Positions 1 through 11,400 of a DNA stretch of 64,000 nt are shown piece by piece. The notes beneath the pieces are model-generated. The model was not told the origin of the DNA, did not search any database, and saw only the letters and a program-made list of their open reading frames with translations. Source of the stretch: Rhyacichthys aspro (lineage: Eukaryota; Chordata; Actinopteri; Gobiiformes; Rhyacichthyidae); NCBI GenBank assembly GCA_036850595.1, contig CM072156.1, forward strand, positions 18,465,483 to 18,529,482, written 5' to 3'. The position numbers and the translations under genes are program-made. Numbering within the stretch: position 1 is the stretch's first letter; each line of letters opens with the position of its first letter.

Positions 1-2214
1 TAATTTAACACAAAGAGAGTAAATAAACAGTGGAATACAGCAGTAGTCTACCAAGTACAAGTTTGTGGGCTTAGTAGGCTACTGGCTTGAACTTTAAGCC
101 TACTTAATACTGCACAGCACTACTTGTATGTTATTACCATTTACTTTTGCCAGTTTTTAGAACACCTGCATGATGTAGGTGCATCACCATTAAAATCAAG
201 ATTGAATAAAAGAGACAGTACAGTATAGGTAGAGCCTATACTTAGAAAAAAAGACTTGTTACCTCCCCTTGGTCTAAGCTGAATGAATAATAAAAAATGT
301 CCTTTGTCTTTTTAGTGTTACAAACAAATTGTCTGGTGTCATAACAACCAAACTCTGCTGTTCATTTACAGTAGTGCCTACATCCTTGACAGAAAACAAA
401 ACAGAAAAGACATGGATATGAAACAGAAACAGCTTCTATTTTTAACAATATTTTTTCTTGATTGTAGCAGCAAGTACCAACTATTTAATGTCTTTTACCA
501 GTAGTTTCAAAATAAATAACACCAATCTTTATATCGACAGATAAATCAAGGGGATTTTTTGGAACAGGTCGAATTTGTTTCCTTTGAATAAACTAAATTC
601 TGCCTTCTGTAACTTTAACACATTTTCACATTGAAGTGTGTTATTCCTGTTGCATTTCTGTAGCATATTAATGAAATTCACTTTGCTCACAAATAATAAG
701 CTAGTGCTAACAAGCAAGAATAAGGGATACTTTATTTGTCATCTTAGTAATACATTCCCCTTTGGGTCACAGAAAAAATAGTTGCCCATTATAGCTTTTG
801 GCACAAAGTTAATCAAAACTCGGTAAATGCTTGTCATGGCTAGGTTTAACCCCTTTGTGGCATGTCCAGTTCTTTACACCACGCACCAGGCTTTGGACAC
901 AGTCTAAAAGTAAATTTACTGTGTGTTACTTCTATAGACTAACAGGATACAAGCAACACAAATAAACAGTCCTCGTCCAAACAGAGTGTGCACATGGTCC
1001 TTTAAAAAAACCACAGCACAAACACTAATCCTGTTGCTGACCAGGCTTATCGTGTTTGCTGTACATCTGCTCAGCCCTTTGATCCATATTCATCCTCATA
1101 AAGCGCCTCCTACTATACACGACCACTCATCATTGTTGTTATGACACGTCCAGGTGTCTTCTTCTGACCGGGTGTCCATGTCGCTCTTGTTATGATTCTC
1201 CTTTCATCTCTGTCTTTGTTCGTGCATTGGCAAAGAGATGAAAATAGTATCCCCATAAAGACGCCACCTGCTGCAGCGTTGGTTTTGGACCTAACATTGA
1301 CCACTTACACCAAACCATTTGTGTTCAAGTGCGTCTCTCCACTGTTCATTGTGTCCACATAATAGAGTAGTAGTAGAATAGTAGAGTTAGCCTTCACTGT
1401 TTTGTTTGGACAAAGCCACAATCCAACTTTCATCACCTTTAACCCTTCCGAAAAGCTTTATGTGAATCTCTGTTGCTTTCCAATATAAAAGAAAACAGCA
1501 ATTCAAATCCCCACCGCCAATGCAACACATGCTCAATACTTTATGTAGGTCATGCAAGTGAGCTGCAGATAAAGATGTGGGGGAAAGTGAAAAGTTATTA
1601 ATAAAAAAAATTGATTAAAGGAGCCTAAACTTGGCTTGAGATGTTTTGTTGTAACAAAAAGTGGCATTGGTCTAGTATTTCGGGCATTTTCTACATTTGG
1701 TTAAAGGGAGAGTAAGTGAAATATATGTTTTATTTTTATTTATGAGTTAAAATCCTACACTTTAACGGCCATCATTGTTATAGAGTGCACAGGTAATAAA
1801 ATGTCCCTGTTTTTGTGCTGTACAACAACTGGAGAATTTTCTGTTTCTGGTATCCCATGCCCTTTCATCCAATCAGAAGAAAGAGCTCACAATCACAAGC
1901 TTTGATCGACACTGGTGAATACTGGCTAGCATTTCCACTGCATTTTACTTTGCAGCAGGAATATACATATTTGTGAGCATAACAGTTTAGCTTTCTTATC
2001 ACCGTCTGATTTTATTGTATGTTTTTCTTCGAGGTAAATAACTGACTGCTCTCCAATACTTGTGGTTAAGGGCAAAATACAGACAGTCAGCCAAAATGTC
2101 TGAGTCACGTACTTCTATGTTTCCTTTACCTTTAATAATTTATCTTTTTGTCACATTTTAATCACTTACTACCTTTACATTTTGGCATATGTCCCGGTGT
2201 CTGTTCTTCGGCAG
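1..2214 (+). other. bicdl1: bicdl1 intron (5' part outside window)
   Basis: AT-rich with no supported exon on either strand. It holds one copy of a 39-bp repeat (518-556). At about 720-780 there is a segment whose minus strand reads GACAAATAAAGTATCC, resembling the 3' tail of fish LINE/SINE elements. The missing first exon of bicdl1 is not found here. Confidence 0.6.
518..556 (+). repeat. 39-bp dispersed repeat, copy 1
   Basis: Starts AACACCAATCTTTATA and ends CAAGGGGATT. It matches 3211-3249 at about 35 of 39 positions in the same orientation. The flanks are unrelated. Confidence 0.7.
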
Positions 2215-2430
2215 CACTTGGAGCAGGAAAAGCACGAGTTGCGGCGGCGTCTGGAGAGTCGAGAAGGGGAGTGGGAGGGGCGCGTGGCTGAGCTGGAGAC
2301 GGACGTCCAGCATCTGCAGGTGGAACTGGAGCGCCACCAGGTCCAGCTGAGAGACGCCGACCGGGACAAGACCAAGGCCATCAGCGAACTCTCGGAGCAG
2401 AACCACAGGCTGCTAGAGCAACTCAGTCGG
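2215..2430 (+). CDS. bicdl1: bicdl1 coding exon (first in window)
   Basis: Acceptor TTCGGCAG, donor GTAAGG, phase 0 at both ends, 72 codons. The product starts HLEQEKHELRRRL and ends NHRLLEQLSR, a continuous charged coiled coil. It is markedly GC-richer than the flanking introns. No initiator belongs to this exon, because the reading frame enters from an upstream exon outside the window. Confidence 0.93.
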
Positions 2431-5400
2431 GTAAGGCGCTGTGGTTTTAGATCAGAACACCCTCCTTTAATGCTTCTCATGGAGCAAAGGTGAAATTCAG
2501 GTTTATTCTTAGTTTTTAATGAACTCTGCAGTATAATATTGCTGTTTTTTCTTGTTTTCCGCAAGTCGTTAATGGCTAAGAGCTACACACTTCACAAAAT
2601 AATAATCACACAGAGAGGGTAGTGTTCCCTATAAACAAGTTCTGTTTATTTCTTTCCGGTCTCTATATTAACTTTGTTTCATTTAAGTACCGTTTTGCAC
2701 ATTTTGTGTCTCTCATTATTGGTCCTGATCATTATTGCGCATAACCTTGAAGATCTCACTATATTGCACAATCACAAACAGGCGTCTGAATTTTTGAAAT
2801 TTTAGGATTGTTTTAGGATAGGATTGTTAAAAAAAACTTTGTGGAAATCACTGGAAAATCTGTCTTGACCCACCACTGGCTCCCAACTCTTTTGTGAAAA
2901 ATGTCTTTAGGTCAATCGGAAAAGATTTGATTAGTCTCGGCTTTCATTACTGCTTTTGAAATCCTTCCATCCCTATAAGTAACATCTCTTCTGCCTCAGG
3001 GCCACTCAGTCCACTTCAGCTTTTCGTGGCTGACAGGACGTAAGATGCTCAGGCGAGTGAAGGAGGGGTACTCATCCCCTAAGGGTTTCTGTCACCACCC
3101 AGCCCCAGTCTGTCTAAATCCACCTGAATTATGCTAACTCATTAATATAAAAGTGGAGCTTCTGGGTCCTGGGTTGAATAATTTAGACTGATTGGGCAGG
3201 ACACTTATGTAACACCAATCTTTTTATTGACAGATAAATGGAGGGGATTGAATCAAAATCTCAGATCAAGCCCAGGGATGGATTGATGGATTAACAGAGA
3301 GGTTATATTTTGGATTGTAACAGGTTGAAGGTATCTAAGGCAGTGCACGAGGCAGGAGGAATTGACTGACAGTGAATACGGCTGATGCAGTTGAAAGTGC
3401 CGATGCTTAAATCCTGCTAAGGAGCTCAGTAAAACACCTGCTCAATCTGCACCCCCTATTCACATAGAGAGTACTCACACACATTCTTTGTAAGTGAGCA
3501 TTCTTAAAATGATCCTGTTACAAAGAGGGAATCCCACACAAAAAGTATGTGTATAATTATGAGCACAACATATTGAAAATGTCTCATCATAACAGTGTCA
3601 ACAGTTCCTCAAATCAAAAAGGCTTATTACATCTTAAAGAGCTTTTTTAAATTTATACTTACATCATCTTAAAAGGACATTTTCTGCATTGCATGTTGTG
3701 TAATCATAGCCATATACAACAACGATGCAGAAAATGCCAGTATTGTTATGGTATACTTCATTACACTGATTGCTCTCTAAGTGTATCAGTGGATTTTACT
3801 GCCCCTCGGCCGATGGAGGTTGTTGTAAAGTGCTCCTAAACTTTGATAATGAAGTGTCCCCTTTAAAAAACACAGAATCTCCGAAAATCAATGTTGCGTA
3901 ATGTTTGCTATTTTATCAGACATAGCATGGAAACCTAGATTCCTGGATACATTGCCCTGCATGATACACTGTTGGTACGCTAAACTTCATATCAAAATAT
4001 CACAGTATAATTCACAGAGGTTCATGTTCTCAAAGTCACGCTTGTTTGGGTAAACTTTGCTTCGCCATTTTCTTGGTTTCCTCAAAAGCAGCTACAGACT
4101 TACTACCATGCAATTGAATTCAATATTTTATTCTCACAAGAAGCTGAAGAGTCAGGTTGAATAAAAGAGCAGTTTTGAGGTCTTATATCAGGTTACCTTA
4201 TTAAAAGAACTGTCTGAACGGTATGAACAGTATCAGTGGTTTTCATACTAAGACCAGTAATCATCCCTTGCCTAGTTTCCCGTCTGTGTTGTCCCAGGCT
4301 GTTGGCAGCAGATGCAGTAAAGCTGTATCCTTCCCCTGAGCTCAGTGGCACAAAGGTTGACAAGTCTGTACAGATGCTGCGATAACCCCCGTCAGCAGTG
4401 TTTTCCGAGGCGACGCTCACACTCGAGTACCTGCTCATCCTCCGGGGGTTAATGTTAGCCTCCGCTCTGGAAAACTGCGCTCGAAATGACTTCCCTCTTT
4501 TTTTTTCCCCCTCTCTCTCATCAGATTTAATGACTCTCTTGCACCACTATCGATTCATTCCCATCGAATTTGTGCGTGGCCTGTTCCTACGGAGGACCAG
4601 CACTTATCATAATTAGGAGTTTAATTAAATGAAACCTCAACTTGAATTTCGTAACAGTTGTGGGAATCTATACAGTGGATTAATGCTTTTTGGGGGGAGA
4701 CACATGTTTTGAAGAGCTTGGGGGTTTAATTGACTGCATCGATGCGAAATGTCATGATTCGGTGACTTTCAGAGCAAGACCTGAGACCTAATAGGACAAA
4801 TGAGGGCAGGTGTAGCGCTCTGTTTACGTCCCGTTGTTGTTTATTCCTGATTCAGTCCCATTTGGCGTGTGCGTATTACTAAGCAATGGCCTGTGACTAA
4901 GTGTTGTTGGCTCTTTACAGTTCCCAGTGAATGGACCCAGTGTAAAATTGCCGGCAGTTAGTTGTACAGCCTCCTGAGGGATGCTATTTCCATCTATACT
5001 CACTTTTGCTTTGATAATCTTAACCCTCTGAACTGAAGGCCCTTATTAGGATCTAATTTGGTCCCCGCTCTTTGTTTGTATTGAGCTACAGGGGGCATGT
5101 AGCTTTGCTCTGCAGTCTAGGTATGATTATGGTCTGCAGCTTGCTACTGTAGACCGAAACGCTTAAACTATGAATGCACTTCAACGGAATTGTACTTAAA
5201 TGTATTGCAGATTTATCAGTATTTTCACCATACCAATCAACTGACATATTCACATTGCAAAGATCTGATTTTATTGCGATATTGTTGTAGTGTTCTCACA
5301 CATTGATATTTGAGTTTAAATGAAACTGTGCTGCACCTAAATCAAAGTTAGTGGCACCTGTTGAATGTAGTCCACACTCATTTATTTGCTTTTCCTCTGC

Positions 5401-8400
5401 CAACATTTTAAATATGGCAGATTATATCATTATTGTAATCTTCGTCATAGGAATAGCATGTCCTCCTAATATTGTGCCGCAGTCTCAAGGCATCAGAGAT
5501 AGATTTTTAAAAACTGAAGGAGGTTACACAAGGATAAATGTGTTTGATTTTGCCAGTGAGTGTACTTTCAAAAGCTGTGTGACTTGTTTCTGTTCATGAA
5601 GACGACCAACATTTGCGGCCACATTATTATTATCATGTGTCCCAGTTTGAAAGTTTGGAAATACGGCCATGCTGCCACATAGTAGCAACATTAAATGCTT
5701 CCATGACTAATGTACCTGTTTGTTTGTGCATAAAGGGAACAGAGGGTCATCTACAGTGCGATACTTGTTGACCTACTATTGTTTCTACTTGTTTTCTGTC
5801 TATTTCCACTGCCACTACAAGTCTAACAGGCCAAAACAATATATAAAAAAATGGAAATCATTTTCAGTGCCAAGCTTAGAGGCTTGCTGACCCTAGAAAA
5901 CGGGCTTGAGCTGGCAGTACAGTATATCCAATGAAAGTCAAGATAGATATTTTACCATGAAACCTCACACTTTGAAGAACCAGTTTTTGAAAGGTTTGGG
6001 GACCCTTTTAAAAAATAGCAGCAGGATTTGTTATAAATATGATCATTTTCAGCAGTAATTTGAAGTTTCTGTTTAGTATTTTATTATTATTTGGTACATT
6101 ACATAAAGTAAGTTCTCCCAAATATGTTTAAAATAATGTGTAATTATAAGTATGTAATCAGCTACAGCTGTAAGGTCCTGGAAAAGACTGTAAATGGATT
6201 CTAGAGCACTTGAATTATACCTTTTAAAATGAAGACAACAAAAGGTGAGTGAAAAAACACCTAATAACAACAAACAAAGTTTTTTTCCAACATTTGTATA
6301 CATTAAAGTAACAGGCAGTTTGGAAAAGAACACATTACTATGCACTTTTTCTGGCTCAGGGCTGAACAAAACAGCTAGGATTTAATTGGCTACAGTATGA
6401 CCTTGAAAAGGGCAGGGCAAACAGGAAGTGATGTAATTGTGGGGGTAAGATGCAGCGCTGACAGGATTAGGCCCTAATCCACAGTAAGAGCCTCACCATA
6501 TGCATCCAGTGAGGAGACACAACAAGTCAAAGCCATACTCTCCTTAATGAAGTCACAACAGGAGGTCATGTAATATCAGTGCCCCGCTCTGCTGTCGAAC
6601 ACGGATAGGACTCTTTTGTAAGTTCAGCTTGGTTTAGAAGAATCAGTTGAATGAACTTTAATCAATTGGTTTTCGTGTCAATGAGTGAATGTCATCCATT
6701 TTACGCACAAATAATAGGATGAAAAACAATTACAGTGTCTCATTGTGCAGTTCAAACATAAAACTGCTCATCATTACTGTAAAAAGAGTCTTTTGAAGAT
6801 GGGTGTTGTGCTCTGTGTGTCTTTAGCGTGAGGACAGCCAATCTTCTCAGACCTAATCTGATCAGAGTGAAGCAGCAAGGAAGAGAAACCTTTGTCTAAT
6901 TGTATTACAACACATGCTCAGAGACAGGCTTTTTTACAACAGGATGAATACAAGCACCCAGAGGCAGGGAGTGAATGGGCAACATGTCTGTCTTATGTTA
7001 GAGGCAGCTGTGGGGTCTGAGTTGATGTATGTATGTATAGTTTGACCATAATATTTGACAGGACCTGAAATTCATTTTCTGCTCTTTGGTTCATCTGACT
7101 TATGTGAATTATTAGTGTATATTAGTATTGTTGTTGTGTTTTACCATTGACACAAGTATTTAACTGAAGTCTAAAAGTCTATAGATGTGTTTCTATAAGT
7201 AATAATTTCACATCATCACTTTCTTTTCTCTTTTCATTTTTTGGCCTTTTGTCTTTATTTGATAGAGAGAGTAGATCAACAGGAAACAGGGTGAGAGAGA
7301 GGGGAACAACAATGGGCAAATGACCCGTGCTGGAATCTAACCCGGGTCGCCCGAATACGTGGTATGCTCTCTACCAGGTGAATTCCTGAGGCTGATGCAA
7401 TATTTTAAAATGCAAATGAAATCCATTAATGAAGTTACTAGTCCTTTTTTACTCTAATTTGTATTTTAGGGAAAGTCTTTAAGCCCTTTATTTTTTCAAA
7501 GCTATTCAAAATAAGAACATTTTTGTTTATCAGACTGTTCAAAATTGATTCTGGTCATCAATAATGACATATTTTAAATGCTAATGGTCTGTGATATCCA
7601 ACTATTTCCAAATGCAGTGAAGGATTGATAATTTTAAAAACTAATGCCAATGGCCTTACTAAAAATCTAGGTGTTTTATAGTTGTGACCTATCCTCTTTT
7701 AATAGTCCACATAATTTACCTAAAAAAAAGTTGAATCATGTTTGCTATGACTCTTAGGCAGTGCTGTTTTAAGATGTAAACTATAATTCTCAACTTGTGC
7801 TGTCTAGTGCAGTGAAAAGCAGGAAGTTTTTTTTGGGTTACAGGGCAAATTACAAAGGCAAGTGATAGCACAAAAACAAAATAGGTATAGCTTTTCAGGG
7901 TTTTTTTGTGGATAACTCGGGGAATGCTTGCTCTTTGTTGAGGCTTGTGTCATTTTAAATGCCGCCCACAAACATAAAGTCTCTTTAAACCTCTTTTCTT
8001 CCTTTATCCTTTACAAACGTGTGATGCCAGATACCGTCTCTGAAGCCAAGAAACAGCAAAGGGTCTAGTTTTGAGTTTTGTTCTAGTCATTGATTATTTA
8101 TTTCCATTTAACTTTAAGCACATTTACAAAAAAATCACCTCAACCTTAGACCTATTGACATTAATTCCGCTTTACATACAAATTAAAAACCATGTCCGCC
8201 TCCTGTCATACCTGTCTAGACATTGACTTACGCCCAAGCCCTGACCTACCCTTTAACCTCAGCTATTACGGCTCTCGGGTGGTTCTCTAATTGGCAGGTG
8301 TTGTCCCGCTGCAAGGATTTGTCACACAGCAACCGACCTGCACCACTCTCTGTGAAAGTGGCTAAGGAAAACACCAGAGGAACTGAGACATAAGTCACAG

Positions 8401-11400
8401 TTTGACCAACCACCACTGCACACTGGTTGTCATGACAACCCGAGTGACATGCAAATTGAAACTCCAGCGCGTTGTTACCATGGGAATGTACTGCACAGAA
8501 CAGCACAGGCGACAGTGGGAGGCAACAGGACATCACTGTAAAAGACCTACAGAAACTACAGAGTTATCCGTATTAGTTACAAGGCTGTCAAAGATGATAT
8601 AGTTTGTTTTGGAGTGAGTTGTAGCAGAAAATGGGTTCAATCAATAACATCTGATTCAGTTGTAAGGAACATTTTCACTGAAGCGGTGCGGTAGATGTCA
8701 GTATAGCACATTTTGATAGAAGTAGCGTTTCTGTAGGAGAAGTGAATCGTATTTAAAGTGAAATTAACGATTTATTTTTCTTGTATTTGGGAAATAATGT
8801 ATAGCGTCTTGTCCTAGGAATCGTCTGTGAAAAAACAAGACTCCTAAGCTTTATTATGAAAGATTTTATTAGATGAGGATATTCAGCACATACCTGACGC
8901 TTTGACCAATCACTACACCAATGTCAAAAGTGAAACACGGATCAGTATTTGTGCGATTTTCAATATTGCAGAAATAATTGTAGGATCAGATGCTGAAGTT
9001 TAAGAAACTCTCTTGGTTTGTTGTCATGTGTTAGCATGCTGCGGCGGGGAATGAAATAAAAGCAGGAAAGGTCACGATGATGTTGTTGGAGGACAAGGGG
9101 TGGGTTCATGAAATTTTCGAGTAAGCATCTTTAAATCCATCTTCAAATGCCATTAACTGAAAGAAATGACAATAAATCCTCATTTGTAGCATGAGGCTGG
9201 AGGTGTACTATGGCAAAGAAAACAATAAGAAAAATGCATTGTATTGTTTATACAGTTTAAACCCAGATTTCTAAACCTAAAATTCAGACAACTGCACTAG
9301 TTTTATACATGTTCCCACTGGTATAGTTAGGTTAGCATAGCACACTGTCAGAGGCTTTCCAATATCGAAAGAGGTCCAAATGAAGCTTCCCTCTTCAGTA
9401 ACCCCTTAGTTCTGTTTTTTTGGGGGGTTTTTTGGCTCTTTTGTCCATCACACCACGTTAAAGTTAGTTTGTTAGTCCTTCTGCTGTAACACAAAAGACT
9501 GTAAATAAATTATAAAAAGGTGAATCTTCCATGTAATTAAAATTTTTGTGATCATTTTCCAAGTAATTAATTGATTTCATAACGTACTGTAAAAAAATAA
9601 TGCTTTTTTTGGTGAGCTTATTTGGTAAGATATGGAGTAATGTGGAGTGACTGAGAGGCAGTAGAAGGGCATGTCTCTTTTAAGCCCTACTTTTTTGCCC
9701 TGGATTCCGTCACTGTGTCTGATTCGCCCCCATTCACTCTTCATCTGAAGAATTTATCCACAGATTAAACTATGCACTTTGCCTTCGACTCTAGCTTTTG
9801 CACATTATCTCGGCCAGTGGGTCGTCTGACTGTCACGTTCCGGCTCTGACCTGCCGCTGCACTGGCCTCCACATCTGTCACAACTACACACACGACCGAC
9901 ACACAGCTGTGAGTTAAGCCCTGCAGAAAAAAGGCAAATCCCCCATGGAACTGGCAACCTTTAGATAAACTTTCACTGGTGCAATCCAAGTTTATATTTA
10001 GTTACAAGGACTTTATTTTACCCCAAGAAAAACCACTTGGGGATGAAGCACTTTCTGACAGTTGCTACGGGATTAGCTTTTCATTTGGTTATTGTTTTTT
10101 TGTGCTTTTATTGAATTGCAATGAAAACAAAGGGGTGTTTACCTCAATGGAAACACAAATCAACCTCAGTAAAATCACATTATTATGACTTGTAAGAGAG
10201 GATTTTTAGAATTGAAGAATTTAACTCAGCTACATATCATTCAAACAGTGGCCAAGTGGTCTTTTGTGTCAGTTTCCATATTTTAAAGTAACACTATGTG
10301 ACTTTTCAGGATGTGCACCCACTAATGGACACACTCTGCAACTACAACTCTGCAAACTGACAAGAAACTGTAATGCCTACATCTTCTATGTGTAAAATGT
10401 ATTGTTGATTTGACTGTCAACCCAGGTAACTCCAACTTGCAAAAATGTATTTAGTAGTTTTAAATTTAGTAGTTTTAATTAGCCTTTTTGTAGTTTTTGT
10501 CATAACTAAAAAGCCAGCATGACAAACATACTAGGTCTCCATCAGGGCTTCCATTGATACTTTATTTATAGTTGTGTTCCCATAATGAGAAAAATGCAAA
10601 TGAATTATGGCCAAGCAGACTTCTTTGGATCCTTTCTCACAGTTTAGCATTGCATAGTTAAGCCTTTTCATGATTCAAATGGACTTGCACAAACATGCTT
10701 GAACTCTGGATGTGTTGAACTAAATGAAATAAACAGTGACCTACATATGGGTCCTGAAACAAACTACTTTGACTTTTTAGCATTTATTTTTACACTGCAT
10801 TTTCAGTTTAAAGGTGCAGTATGCAAATATTTGTAAACAAACCTGGCCACGTCACTTATCCTGCTTGTAATTGCTCCTCAGTAAACGTGAAATCCTGAAC
10901 GTGAAAGCTTTTGAATGAATTTTTGATATCATACAGTCGTAGAGTATTTTTCTTTTTTCTGTGAGCTGTGATTGGCTGAGAGCTGCACACTCAAAAGCAT
11001 CCCTCCCATGTAAACAAAGAAGTAAAATGATACAATACATGATTACCTCTGTATTCTTTTAGAGGACCACAGAGTTGCAATAAAATGCATTTCCGCTGTG
11101 TAAGGATTTGTTTAAATTTACGTTAAAATCTTGCGTATAATGCCTTTAATTGAACTGTACTTCTACAGATGACCAATTTTCCAATAAATGAACAGTAGTG
11201 CCACCTAGAGGATATTTTTTTACCTCACTCTCAACTCATAAAAATAATAAATTAATCCAAAAACCAGTAGTACAGATGAGCTATGGTTCCTATTCGTCTC
11301 AGTTAGCCATAGACATTGGGTGCATTGAGGATTTGGTGGTTGCCATGGCGCTGGTTTATGGTAATGAAGCTGAGGCAGACTCGGGGTGGCCTGATCCCAC

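Noticed and set aside
5351..5599. 82-codon + frame with a hydrophobic stretch
   Set aside because: It lies in intronic AT-rich DNA. The start is a non-ATG codon and there is no homology that I recognise.
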